Shown here: in pieces, positions 1 to 11,057 of the stretch
How positions within the stretch are numbered: position 1 is the first letter of the stretch
Layout of the letters: the number at the start of each line of letters is the position of its first letter
Assembly: GCA_947652115.1 (NCBI GenBank)
Contig: OX393562.1
Coordinates: forward strand, 33,241,743 to 33,305,742
Direction of reading: 5' to 3'
Origin: Blastomussa wellsi
Lineage: Eukaryota; Cnidaria; Anthozoa; Scleractinia; Plerogyridae
DNA length: 64,000 nucleotides
Notes under the pieces: model-generated
Databases searched by the model: none
Told to the model about the DNA's origin: nothing
Seen by the model: the letters and a program-made list of their open reading frames with translations, nothing else
Program-made: the position numbers and the translations under genes

Positions 1-157
1 TGAGTATCTTCAAAGTTGATGAAAGTGCACCAAAGTTGTTGAGAGTTGACAGGAGTTTAGTGCAAATTTCTCGTTGTTGTGTTTGGCCCAGGCATTATTG
101 CTGCTGGCTACTCTTGGCTTCTCTCGTGTACAGTTCTGCTCAAAATTAAGTTACCTG

Positions 158-645
158 AAACACCCTTGCACAAGATGAGATTATTTCTAGTTTCTCACAG
201 ACTCAGTTCTTAACTTGTATTGCCAAAGTTAGAAAAAGCAGCCTGAAGCAATGTGACTTCTATATTCATACTGCATACTGAAGGCCAAAAATGAAAACAA
301 ACTGTAATCAAGGTGAGGAATGATCATCCAGGACTTCAATGGGATTCGAACCTGTGACCTCCGTTAATACCAGTGCGATGCCCTACCAGGATTTAAAGTA
401 TTATGAAATACCGGTAATTCATATTTGAACTGGGGATGTGGATGAAAGTGACCTCGCTCCCAATATATGGCTTTATATCTCAGTTGGTAGAGCATCGCAC
501 CGGTACTTCGCGGAGTTCACAGGTTTGAATCCCAGGCTGCTTTTTCTAAGTTTGGCGATACAAGAATTGAGTCTGTGAGAAACTAGAAATAATCTCACCT
601 TGTGCAAGGGCATTAAGCCCTGAATTTTTTCAGGTTTCTTTCCAA
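158..645. repeat. Fold-back pair of tRNA-like SINE halves
   Basis: Two related units face each other. The right unit (about 470-530, +) reads like a tRNA-derived SINE head: an A-box-like TGGTAGAGCATCGC and a B-box-like GGTTTGAATCCC. The left unit (about 340-385) is the same in reverse, with GGGATTCGAACC and GCGATGCCCTACCA. Outside them the arms at 158-250 and 535-645 are near reverse complements, sharing for example CTAGTTTCTCACAGACTC. It could be a head-to-head SINE pair or one fold-back element. The tRNA-like parts lack full cloverleaf pairing, so these are not called as functional tRNAs. Confidence 0.6.
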
Positions 646-2309
646 TTGCTTATGCAATGATCATTCCTGACTTAATTTCTTAATATGCACTTTACATCAA
701 ACTGTAATCAGGCATACAATAGGCCATCTCCGAGTTCTCTTTTACCTCAGTGTCAAAACGAGTCTAAGTGCAAAACCATTCATGTCATGAAAATGTGTTT
801 TAACTGCATCTTCACTCTCATTTCCGTATGAATAATTTCACACTTAGACTTTTTTGAAACAGAGGAAAAAGGGAACTTGGAAATGGCCTATTCAACTTTA
901 TTTTACATTTTTGGCTAATCAAAAACCCAAATAATTAGTATATGTAATAGGACTACATGCTGCCCAATTTGAAAATAATTGGATGAGAACAATTCCGAGG
1001 ACTGCAAAATTGGACAAGGCCGTAGGCCGAGTCCAATTTGGCAGTTCGAGGAATTTTTTGAATGGAATGTATCCAGATTTTTCTTAAATTGGACAGTTTG
1101 AGCAAAAACTGTCCGATTTATTTTAAATTTGGACAGTTGGCAAAAATTAATGAAAAATGCATCTGTTGACAATAATGGATTTTGGTGTAGCTATATAATT
1201 ACATGTATAATTATATAGCTACAACAAAATCTATACATAAGGAAGTGTTCAAACAACATTTTGCATCATCAGTGTGTTGACTTTTTGATTTTATTATGCA
1301 AGATTAGGATATGTAGGAGATCATTACATTAGATTACACGGACAGTATTTTTTGTACGGCTATGGTGAAACTGTTATCAGTGTTTGTTTATGTTCAGAAA
1401 ACCTATTTAAAGGTCTGAGCATTTTAAAATATACTGATTTAGCTGGACATAGATTTTATCCAAATATATGTATGACCTAAGTCTTCAGGACACATGCAGC
1501 ATTGAGTACATATCTACTGTCAATTTTAAGAGAAATAAATTCTATTCGCCAATTGAATTCAGATGATTGCATGTAAATTCCTCTGAAATGTGGATCTGCA
1601 AGTATTTTGCAAATATTTCACATCTGAGACATGAGACATGTTTAAAATGTCTTTGTCACAATATATTGACAAAATTGTGTGTTGGTTCATTTGTTTGAAA
1701 CAATTCAGCTCAAAGTAAACAATTTGCAAATATGTCTCCTTTAAAAGACTAGATTAACATTATTGAACAGCTGCCCATGTGGGAAGAATTGCTGCTGGTT
1801 CTGGTTATGACTTAAAGGATTAGGAACAGAGCATTGCACCACCACTCATGAACCCCCTGCATCTGCAGCGGATGCTGAAAGCACAAAAAGATCATATATC
1901 ATTTAGCAATTAACAATGGTTTCCACTGATATACTGCTGTGGTGCAATGTTCATTAACCCTTGGATGCATGGGGGGAGGGGTGGATCTAAACCCCCCCCC
2001 CCCCTCCCCTTGAGGTCCCACAAAGGAGGGTGCACTCTGATGCCGAAACTTTCAGTTTATACTTGGTCTAAAATCCTTTTCACTGCACATGTACAATATT
2101 ATCATGCATCCATATATGTACAGTGGAATCCCAAGTTTTTGAACATTCAAGGGATTAAAAGAAAATTAGTTTCATTGAGAAACTGCATAATTTGTTGGCC
2201 TGAGTAAAGTAAATCCAAGAGGAACAATTTCTCATTCAAGTTATTGGGAGTTTCGAGGAACGTGTTTGAGAAAATGGGGTACCACTGGTTCTGTGTTGTA
2301 GTGTTACAG
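646..2309. other. AT-rich intergenic DNA with a short palindrome
   Basis: No convincing gene. The only clear structure is a near-perfect palindrome at 1187-1222 with arms TAATTATATAGCTAC around ACATGT-like sequence. A poly-C run lies near 1989-2004. Open frames here are short and show no family resemblance. Confidence 0.5.
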
Positions 2310-2410
2310 TTAACCCTTTACTCCCCAAGAGTGACTTATAGATTTTACTCTGTCTAGCGCCAGACGATTTTACTCGTCAAAGGGAGACCCCTTGGGGCTT
2401 AAAGGGTTAA
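2310..2410. mobile_element. 101-bp TTAA-ended MITE, copy 1
   Basis: The unit begins TTAACCCTTTACTCCCCAAG and ends CTTGGGGCTTAAAGGGTTAA, so its ends are inverted repeats beginning with TTAA. It lies about 250 bp past the GTF2A2 stop codon, in the 3' flank of that gene. TTAA ends fit piggyBac- or Kolobok-type cut-and-paste MITEs; the superfamily is inference. Confidence 0.75.
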
Positions 2411-2423
2411 AAAACTATCTCCC

Positions 2424-2524
2424 TTAACCCTTTACTCCCCAAGAGTGACTTATAGATTTTACTCTGTCTAGCGCCAGACGATTTTACTCGTCAAAGGGAG
2501 ACCCCTTGGGGCTTAAAGGGTTAA
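2424..2524. mobile_element. 101-bp TTAA-ended MITE, copy 2
   Basis: By eye this repeats the unit at 2310-2410 base for base, in the same orientation, after a 13-bp spacer. Two identical adjacent copies point either to a very recent local duplication or to a second insertion next to the first. Confidence 0.75.
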
Positions 2525-2654
2525 TATGAGAACTATCCTAGTCACTTTCAATAGGTATGAAACAGACCTGCAGATATGCAGCTCTACCATGTGAAACCTT
2601 GCACAGTCCGTGAAATTAAAATCAAAATTTTGTTCAAAAACTCATTTCCTGTTA

Positions 2655-5103
2655 TTACACACCTTTTCCATCACATGCCACTACTTTCACTTTGTCTACC
2701 TTGACAAGCTCACCAACTTCACGGAATTCTACATCATTCAGCACAAACGTCCAAACATTATCACAAAATCTATATGTGTTCAAGTGACCCTGAAACAGAA
2801 TAAAATTGTACATTTAATTTAAAATGTGACAACAATTATTGTTTTTTAATTAATGTTTACTGGTTTCCTTGACTGCAAATTCAATGACATTACAGATCAT
2901 TCACCAGAGTGCTGTTACTTCAACATACCTTAAATGAAATTTTGCTCTTGACTTTGTTGGAGAGAGCAAAGTTGATGGCCTTGTCGAACTGCAGTAGCAC
3001 TTGCAGAGCAAGTTGGGGGCTAATCTGCTGTGACTGAATATAAAGACAAGCAATGTTGACAGCATTCTTTTGCTTTGAGCACAGAAATAAATTCTATCCT
3101 TGGACTAAGGTGCAAAATTAATTACCCTATTGTGTGCTGGGACTCCCATACATATGAAAGCCACATAGATGCTCATCAGAAGTTTTGAATTGAACCCCTT
3201 TGGGAAAGGAAAACAATCTGAGCAATGCATGGCTCAAGCTTCTTTTTACCTGTAAAAGAGGGGCAACTGGCCAAAGGAACAAATTCCAAAATCCACTTGC
3301 CCAGGTGGCCAGTGGATTTCAGTTTTCACTTGCCCCCACTACAATATTTCTGGCTGTCACTTTGCCCATATTTCTTGTGATGAAAGTAACACAAAACAAC
3401 AGCAATTACTCTGGTCTTGTAACAAGACCAGAGTAATTGTTCTTTTAAATTTAATTCAGTGTGTGATTGATTTTGTAGCAAAGTAAGAACTTAAAAGTAG
3501 TTGCTCAGGCAAACAACAGGTGGAAGTTTATCTTGGTCGTGATAAAAGCTCTGTCACAGCTGCAACACTTAGTAGTGCCACTTGCGACAGGTGTCATGCT
3601 GTGTTATGAGAACCTTGAATTGGTGTCACAGCAACTCTGATTTTAGTTGGCCAATTCAAGCATGACATGAATTTTCTATTTCTTCAGTGTAAAGTCGCCA
3701 GCAAGGGTGGTCAAAGTGCAGCAGCCAGCTGCTATTTTGATCCTGTAAAGACGATTATATATCAATTCGGTCTGTAATCATGCGAGTGATTAACAAAATC
3801 GGATGACTGTGTAGTGGGAGTCCGATTTGATTAATCATTAGTATGATTACAGACAGAACTGGGTGACACAAAGACCTGTTACCAATTAATCATAACTATT
3901 ACAAAATTAGAAAAACACCCGCAAAGCAAAACCTGCTAACGATTTATCATCACTGTGATAAAAAAGCTATGCTGTTTGAAAATGAAAGTTCTAGGAACCA
4001 AAGAAAGAGCGTGCACATGTGCAAAAAGCAAACCTTTATTCTCGTCCCCAGAGGCCGCAATCTGTTTGGTCAGCACCAAGGAATCAAGACCTCTGGCCAC
4101 AACCAAATTGTGAGCATGCGTAGAGAACTTGTTTTGAAGCTTTCAGCCAATCAGATTTGACTTTGTGCATGCACAGAGTGACGGGAAGTCCACTTCTTTT
4201 CACTGCACTTATGATATTGAAACTTATGATGTTCTATTCTTGTTGTTAAGTGGATAAATGAAATAAAAAAAATCGCAGACTTCCGGTGTTGGACCTTCCC
4301 AGAGGTCGCAATTCTTGGTGCTGACCAAAAGGATCGCAGCCTCTGGGGACGAGAATGGCAAACCTTGTTATTGGACACTTAAGCTGCGCGCACCCCAATT
4401 TGGTCAAAAATAGGGCATGCTAGGAACCAATCGGATTCAAGAATTTTGTTAAAGTTACGATTAGGAAAGAAATTCAAAGATGGCCAATCCCTGATTCCCT
4501 CTATTAGGACTTGGTTGTATCAGCACGCGCACTAAATTGAATACAGCTACCACGATTCTCATAGAGGGAATCAGCCAATAAGATTTGAAAGCTTCTGTTC
4601 TTGAACTAATGATGATGCGACACACGAGCTACCGATCTCGAGGGGAACTGATCAATCCATAGAATATTCAAATAAAACTAACGACATAAGACAAATGCAA
4701 ACAGCTGTGAACAAAAACAAGATCATACAACAAACACAAGCTCAAACGCTAAAGAACGCCATTCCGGCAGCCATATTATTTCACAGCTGAAATTATCTTG
4801 CAGCCTAAATAACATATTACAAAATTCCTGGTAAAACAAGTCCTCCAATAGCCTCATTCCCACGCCTTTACAAAAGTAACAAAACGAGTAAAAGATACCA
4901 GGTTGGAGATGGCGCTCTTTAACGAAACGTGGCGGTCGAACGCACGTCTCTTTGAAAAAAAAAATTTCCATTGGTCTCACACAGTTGTTAATTTCAACCC
5001 CACATAATGAGCAAGGAAGCTGCCATTTTACCTGTATTAACTCATCCAAACTCTCCTGCAGACTGTTCCCCAGAGTCGTGTTGCGGTACAGTTGATAGCT
5101 CAT
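2655..5103 (-). CDS. GTF2A2: Transcription initiation factor IIA subunit 2 (TFIIA gamma), complete
   Basis: TFIIA gamma binds TBP and stabilises it on promoter DNA as part of nuclear RNA polymerase II initiation. Three coding exons on the minus strand join in phase: 5103-5032 (24 codons, [20 protein letters not shown]..., almost the human N-terminus), 3033-2929 (35 codons, [20 protein letters not shown]...) and 2789-2655 (44 codons plus stop, containing [17 protein letters not shown] and [12 protein letters not shown]). Each donor begins GT and each acceptor ends CAG. The product is 103 residues against about 109 in human; the short polar C-terminal tail is trimmed to GKGV. The helical bundle and the beta-barrel halves are both present. 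Intron 1 (3034-5031) carries the nested repeats described separately. The start is fixed by the conserved N-terminus. Confidence 0.96.
3765..4465. repeat. Dispersed repeat family A, copy interrupted by a MITE
   Basis: This stretch in GTF2A2 intron 1 matches, in reverse complement, two blocks of HINT intron 1 (54666-54910 and 52382-52608). Shared landmarks include AATGAAAGTTCTAGGAA, TATCACAGTGATGATAAAT and TTTGGTCAAAAATA. It contains an internal inverted repeat (3765-3865) with AATCATGCGAGTGATTAAC-like arms. The copy is split by the MITE at 4037-4357. It has no coding potential that I recognise. Confidence 0.75.
4037..4357. mobile_element. MITE of the ATTCTCGTCCCC family, with 9-bp target duplication
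   Basis: Inverted termini of about 40 bp start ATTCTCGTCCCCAGAGGC and end GCCTCTGGGGACGAGAAT. The element is bounded by a perfect 9-bp direct repeat, GCAAACCTT (4028-4036 and 4358-4366). The related repeat copy at 52516-52524 has this site once and unoccupied, which confirms the boundaries. A 9-bp duplication is typical of Mutator-like elements; that assignment is inference. Other copies lie at 9160-9384 and 49044-49270. Confidence 0.85.
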
Positions 5104-6529
5104 CTTCTGTCGCTGATCGCAGTTTTTATACTGTGCTCCTTCCAGCCGCTTCCTTTTTTGGCGGTCTTACTCAGCCGCCATCTTGGATTTGACCATTTAT
5201 GGTATGGTGTTTTTGCAAGTTGCCACGGGAAATTTCGGAATCCAGCAGGCTTGAGTGGGAGGGTGGGATGGGGGTAGGGCAGGGTGCTCTAATCGTGTTT
5301 TTTTAATTTTGTTTTTTTGGACCACGGAACCATTCTCGTCCGCATAAATCTAACCTAATTTATAAGAAGATGGCTAACAACATTTGACACAGCACTGCAG
5401 TTCTGATGCAATGTTCTGGTCGGGAAGTTTCAATGAGGGCTAATCTTAGCTCAGTTGAACGAAAGTAACTGTCATCTATGTGTTTTTGAACCAACAAGAC
5501 TGTATTGCTGCATTCTCGTAGAATCATGAATTTCACCAATTTAATTAACAGTTGTTTACAACTTAAATTGGGAGCTTGAAAACAAACTTAAAACCTACCG
5601 GCGCGAGAGGTGATCTGAAGCCTTCTAAATCTATGAAAGGGCTCAAATGAACTAAGAAAAAGAATGCTACGTCCAACATTAATAGTGGGCAATAATATTT
5701 TATTTTCCCCAAATCAGCGGCTTCGACTTGTGGCAAATGATATTTGTGTACAGTGGTGTGTGTATTAAAAGTTTGTGTGTAAAGCCAAGTTTGCAGAGCT
5801 GAGCATGCGTATTTTTATGATACAAAAAAAAAAATAAAAATAATGCCGGAAGCATAGTTCTCATGCCAGAATGGCACGACCTTTAGCGCCTGATGACAGT
5901 GACTCTGAGGAAGAGGTAGAAAGCGCTCTTGAAAAAACATTGAGCATGACTCGTTATTTCTTGACAGTAATGCATGATAAAACAATTATTAGATCATTCG
6001 TGTTGTGTGGTATCCGGAATAATCAAGATCTCGGTAAGCGTTATCACCCGAAGCCGGATATGTTAAAAACCCCATCCAATAATGATTTTATTGTGCCGTT
6101 TCAGTACCGTCTAAATGGATCCTAGTGTCTTCAAAACATCTTCACAAATCCTCGTGAATTTTTGCGTCTTTGTTGTGCCGTATTTTAAAGCCGTAATTTT
6201 GAAGAGATGCGAAGTATGTATAACACTGGGATGTTTTCTCAATTCTGCTAGTGGGAATGGGATTTGAACACTGGGAAGTGGGATTTGGAAAAAAAATTTG
6301 GCTGGGAAATGGGATTGGTACCCCCCCCCCCCCACCCCTCCTTCATGACCCTCTACGTGAAGGTGTCAATTCGCGACCGGAAAACCACGCAGATCAAATT
6401 GCTTCTCGATATCAAATCATAGCAAGCTCTGGTCGCTAGCTAAACCAAACGGCAAAAACATCGTTAAAAGAACAAGTTCTATCAAGGTTTGACGTGTGAT
6501 TCATAGCGGCTTCCTCTGCCATCTTGGCG
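5104..6529. other. Region upstream of GTF2A2; no firm gene
   Basis: This holds the likely GTF2A2 promoter side (5104-5300); no TATA box could be assigned with confidence. An 84-codon frame at 5871-6125 (+) begins MARPLAPDDSDSEEEVESAL, an acidic start, and has a possible donor near 6033, but no family was recognised and no partner exon was found. A poly-C run is at 6320-6332. Confidence 0.35.
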
Positions 6530-7640
6530 TACGTCCCGGATGTAACAATTTTTTTTAAAAATGGCAACACTCCTTCCCAGCATATAACAGAATTTTTTAA
6601 AGACGTTTGCCACAGTAAATTTCAAGCCAAATATCGTTATGACCGCCTTCAAATCAGCCCTTAAGCCTAGTTCCGAGTCCTAATTGATATGGCTAAAGTC
6701 AGTTAGCTGCCTAAAGCAAGAAAGACATTATCTGTACCCGCGCACGGCTTAGCGAGTTAATTTCAACCCGCTGTAGCTTAGTACGAGGTAAGATAATAGC
6801 CGACCCATGACTTGAAAATCGCAGGACTTCCACCTTCATTGGACTTCATGATGTCCTCCAGCAGACTTCCTTTAGACAGCAAAGAATAAAACTAAATCAG
6901 ATCACTTATACGAGTCGATCGACTTAGCGCGCGAAACTAACATTCAAAATTACCCTAGGGATTGGGGAAAACGTACAACAAATGCGGGAGGGAGGGGGGG
7001 GGAGTTGCGGCTTGGCAAGCTAGAAGAAAGGTGCAAACACAACAAATTTAACATCGCTGTGCAGTTTGGGTCTTTATGGTGAAATGCCACAATGTAAATA
7101 GAGCCTAACTTTACTCAAAATCCAAAGACAGCTGGATTCACTAATTTTGATAACTTATTTTGCTTCCCGCAGAGGAAATCCACAGGGTTTATTTATTTTA
7201 TTTTTGTTATTTGCATTTTGCATTTAATTATAAAGAAAAGATAACAAATTGACATATGGCGTTAAGGCTCCCTCACAAGAAAGTACTGATGACTAATTTG
7301 ACAGTAAATTTGACAATAAATATACGACATAACCCCATATAATGAGGCCATATAGAGAACGCGTTTTTACACCTGCACTCGTTGCATTCAGCCGATATCT
7401 CCCAGAAAACCCTGCAGAAAGGCTGTGACGTTAGAGGCCCTGTTAGGGGTAAATTCCGCTCTGAAGCGACAACATGAAGGACCTGAAATATAGACGAAGG
7501 ACAAGAGGATAAAACATAAATCGACAGCAACACTGGCGTTTTTGAATCAGCTTATATAACAAAGTCGAATTTTGGAGCTGAGGCACTTCACCCCGCGAAC
7601 CTCAGCCCCTCAGGGCGTAGCACTTAACCCCATCATGAAC
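6530..7640. repeat. Repeat family B, copy 1 (one to two minisatellite monomers)
   Basis: From 6530 to about 7060 the sequence aligns in order with 33830-34370, for example CCCGGATGTAAC, GATAATAGCCGAC and CTTCCACCTTCATTGGACTT. At 7575-7640 it ends with little more than one monomer (CAGCCCCTCAGGGCGTAGCA) of the 36-bp minisatellite that is expanded at 34499-34999. The order of blocks is the same at both loci, so the minisatellite is part of the repeat unit. The unit type is unknown. Confidence 0.65.
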
Positions 7641-7774
7641 ACCAGAACACAACGTACGTAGAGCCCGGCCTGCGCTCGAACCTGGTCCTTTCGATCTGGA
7701 GTGTAGAACGGACGAGTGAACACACCGCTCGATCTATAGGTCACGTGGTGACCGGTTTGAGAAATCAGCGCATA

Positions 7775-8140
7775 AATAAATTTTGGAAATCAAATACTCA
7801 CTTCAGAAATCAAACGGATAAATTTTGGAAATCAAAAACTCACTTCACGAATCAAACGGATAAATTTTGGAAATCAAACACTCATTTCAGAAATCAAACG
7901 GATAAATTTTGGAAATCAAAAACTCACTTCAGAAATCAACCCGGATAAAGTTTGGAAATCAAAAAATCATTCCAGAAATCAAACGGATAAATTTTGGACA
8001 TCAAACATTCATTTAATTTCAGAAATCAAACGGGTAAATTTTGGAAATCAAAAACTCACTTCCGAAATCAACCGGATAAAATTTGGAAATCAAACACTCA
8101 TTTCAGAATAATTCATTTCGGATAATTTTTTGAAACTCAC
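7775..8140 (+). repeat. 42-bp minisatellite, about eight degenerate units
   Basis: The unit includes GGATAAATTTTGGAAATCAA then a CACTTCAGAAATCAAAC block. The 42-bp period keeps frame and reads as a 14-residue repeat containing NQTDKFWKS with alternating KTHFR and NTHFR. Later units lose length, so the frame breaks after about 7948. The short open frame is a by-product of the period rather than evidence of a gene. Confidence 0.8.
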
Positions 8141-8241
8141 TTGGTAAGCCAAAACTGAAACAAAATAACAATCAAAATCAATATTTCATTTGAGAAATCA
8201 AAAATAAGGAAACAAGGCAAGAATCAAAACATACAGATTCT

Positions 8242-8480
8242 TTATTGATACTCCTCGAACACCGCACAATGCATCTCAAGGAAGCCCGTGTCTCTGCAAT
8301 CTTTGCTTTGAACTATATGAAATTTTTGACCTTCTGTTAACAACAGATCTGGCAATTCATCTTTTTCCAGAGGTTCGCCATAGCACTCGATTTATACATT
8401 TTCTTCGGCGTCTTTTGGATTCCACTTGACCTTTGCTAACATTCGTTCGCGAAACACGAAAAGCTCTTTCGAGTATAAAG
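8242..8480 (-). pseudogene. Decayed 3' coding end of an unidentified gene or element
   Basis: Reading leftwards from about 8480, the minus strand gives a coding-like segment ending with DELPDLLLTEGQKFHIVQSK and then FLEMHCAVFEEYQ before a TAA at 8244-8242. One in-frame stop interrupts it upstream, between ENV and IECYGEPLEK, and the frame shifts near 8470. The stop codon overlaps a polyadenylation-like AATAAA (CAATAAAG), the arrangement of a 3' gene end. I do not recognise the family. It sits beside the 42-bp minisatellite and may be part of the same old element. Confidence 0.4.
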
Positions 8481-8599
8481 GTCATAAAGGCAATCAACTC
8501 GGATGGCTTACAAAACTTTCCAGTCACCCTTATGCTAAGTGGAGACAAATTTCACACTTATCTGCCCCTCCCACTAATCCTTTATTTGCTACATCCCAG

Positions 8600-9159
8600 A
8601 TTGCGGGACACACGTGACCAGACCAGACCAGGGTCTCTGTGCTCTCGCTCCAGGGGGCGATGAGAGAGAGAGAGATCCTGGGAACGAGGTGGGAAAATGG
8701 CCTATTAATTTCGAATATTTGCATATTCAAGCAGAAATAATTTCCATATATCGAAAGTGGGTTATTTGTTGGAAAGACATATCAGTTATGGGTTTTCCTA
8801 AGCCCGCTGTTTGCAAAACTCCTTTTGAAATTCCTATTAATTTTGGAAAATAACAGAATACGAGGAGGGACGGGGGGTTGTTGTAACTCAACTGAAAATA
8901 GAGCAGAACGTTGGTCTACACACATTTTTGTTTGGATTCTGCATTATATACTCAAGAATTCCTTTTCTGTTTATGTATCATTCGAAACATACAAACTGAA
9001 CCAGTTTTTTTTCCATTTATTTTATTTTTATTCAGTTAAGCTTGAAAGCCACCTATTCATTACGGGGAACAAGTCTTGCTTTCGGCAAATCATCGTGAGA
9101 GTACACGAAGAACTTTCGATTCTTCTTGTCCAGTCGATCCGAAATAGTACAAATTCCCC
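8600..9159. other. Unexplained intergenic DNA
   Basis: A stretch at 8640-8690 contains a (GA)n run followed by CCTGGGAACGAGG. No gene was recognised, and open frames are short and unsupported. Confidence 0.35.
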
Positions 9160-9384
9160 CATTCTCGTCCCCAGAGCCCACGATCCTTCACGTCTGCGCC
9201 AGTGATGGAGACCTCCGGTAAAGACCTCTGGCACCCAAATTGTGAGCATGCGCAGAGTACTCTTTCAGTAATTTCAGCCAGATTGGTCAGACTTGACAAT
9301 GGATTCCGTGAAACGCGGACTTCCGGTGTTGGGGGCGGCAAGAGGTCTTGACCAGAAGGATCGTGGGCTCTGGGGACGAGAATA
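9160..9384. mobile_element. MITE of the ATTCTCGTCCCC family, copy 2
   Basis: Inverted ends begin ATTCTCGTCCCCAGAGCC and close with GGCTCTGGGGACGAGAAT. Flanks AAATTCCCC (9151-9159) and AAATTTCCC (9385-9393) match at 8 of 9 positions, agreeing with the 9-bp duplication of the 4.0-kb copy. The interior differs and is shorter. Confidence 0.8.
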
Positions 9385-11057
9385 AAATTTCCCAATTCCA
9401 AGTGTTGGTGTCCCCAATATACGTCACTAAGCAATGTTACTAAGCAACACCCCTTGAAACAACCGCGGGCTCAGTCATTTGCCGAAGACAAGATATTTCT
9501 TGTTCCTCTGACTGCAACAAATTTTTAAATAGCGTAAAGCTTCGTACACGTGGCTGGGAGTTCAACTCCTCTTAAATAGTTTTGATTTAACACGTCTCTT
9601 GTCATGTCTTGAAAAAATTCCTGTGAAAGATGTTCTTTTCCAGACACCTACTATTTCTTGATAACGTCTCCCAAGTAGAGACGCGTCATTTCGCACGGCC
9701 CAATAAAAATGCACTGTTACGGGTGAAACACCTGAATCTATTCACTATTAACGGAAAAGAAAGCACTAAAGGTAAAATCGACAATAATGTCCGGCGGGGA
9801 AATTAACGAACGAAGACACTCTAATATTTGCCTCGACAAAAGAGTCTGACCTTAACTGAGGGTCCCCATCTTAACTTGTATATATCATTTACGGTATTTT
9901 AAAATAAGTACTTATTTTTGATATCTATGTTTTTAACTATTATTAATGCTTTAGGGGGAAAACTATTTTGCTATTAACTTTTGGAAGTAGCCACATTTAT
10001 ACCTGTAATAGCAATGAAAATATTTTCAGTGAACATATATATAACAAGTGGCCATTAGAGAGAGACAACATGTAACGTGGTTGCGACGTACGCATTTCAC
10101 GTGCGCGCACCTTCCAGCGTTCGCTTTATTGGGCGATCCTTGATGAAGTCATTGTTTACATTTTGCCTCATTGGAATGGAAGGGACCATGTTATACAGCT
10201 GTTTCGAGAAAGGTAGTCGGAGAAGTGCACGCGACAAATAAATCCATCAAAACCGCAAACAAACAAAATACGTCCATGGTCTCTTGTCAGTGCCTCGTGT
10301 CATTTTCTCCGCAGATTTCCCGGAAATACTTAAATCAAGAAACCACCCACACTACCTTTCGAGGTTGTCGCGTGCACTTTTACCGCAGACAACCATCGTC
10401 GAAACAGCAGTGTACAATTTGCCAAACGTAATAATCAGCAAAATTTGCAGTTCTCTGCGTGTAATATTGAAGGAGACAAGCTTTCAAACACTGCAAAATT
10501 ACTGGGTGGCTAAGCGCTAAAGCGTCCATACATTCTTTGTAATATTGTGAGTTTCCAAACCCGCGTCAAAGAAAAAGTATTTATTTCAATGGGCTTAGAT
10601 TTATAGTGACAGTTAATTGTATCATGTTGTTTCTGTCTTCAAAATGATATTTTTGTAGCTTGCTCAGAAACCAACGTGCTTATGCCAATGAGACAATATA
10701 TCAGTCTCATGTTAACAATACCTTTCCTCATTCGCACAATTTTTTTTTCGGAAACTCGGGCCTTAAAGATTTGTTTTGGTGGTCAGAAGCCAAAATTGGC
10801 CTATTCTTGGACTGAGCCTAGGCGGTTCTCATTACTAGCCATGGAGCCCCAAGGCAACACAGCGCTTATAATTAGAGACATTACATGGAGCACTGTATCC
10901 TAAGGCCCGAACCCAGGATCACTTGGACCCGTTTTGAGACCACGCGTATACAAGATAAACTAATGACATCAAAAGATACATACACTGCCACATGTATGTA
11001 ACTGTTATTTCGTTATGGAAACAGCTTATCTTCAAATGAGCATGGGTCACTCAATCC
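9385..11057. other. Intergenic DNA and 3' flank of the PEAK-family gene
   Basis: No gene recognised on either strand. The part next to 11058 is expected to hold the 3' UTR of the minus-strand pseudokinase gene; no standard AATAAA was picked out close to the stop codon. Confidence 0.4.

Noticed and set aside
470..535. Functional tRNA gene
   Set aside because: Has box-like motifs but no proper cloverleaf; better read as a SINE head.
5871..6125. Acidic 84-codon frame as a host gene
   Set aside because: No partner exon, no recognisable family and no conserved signal; kept only as a note.
9028..9434. Minus-strand frames of 73 and 114 codons
   Set aside because: Lie mostly within the ATTCTCGTCCCC MITE and its flanks.
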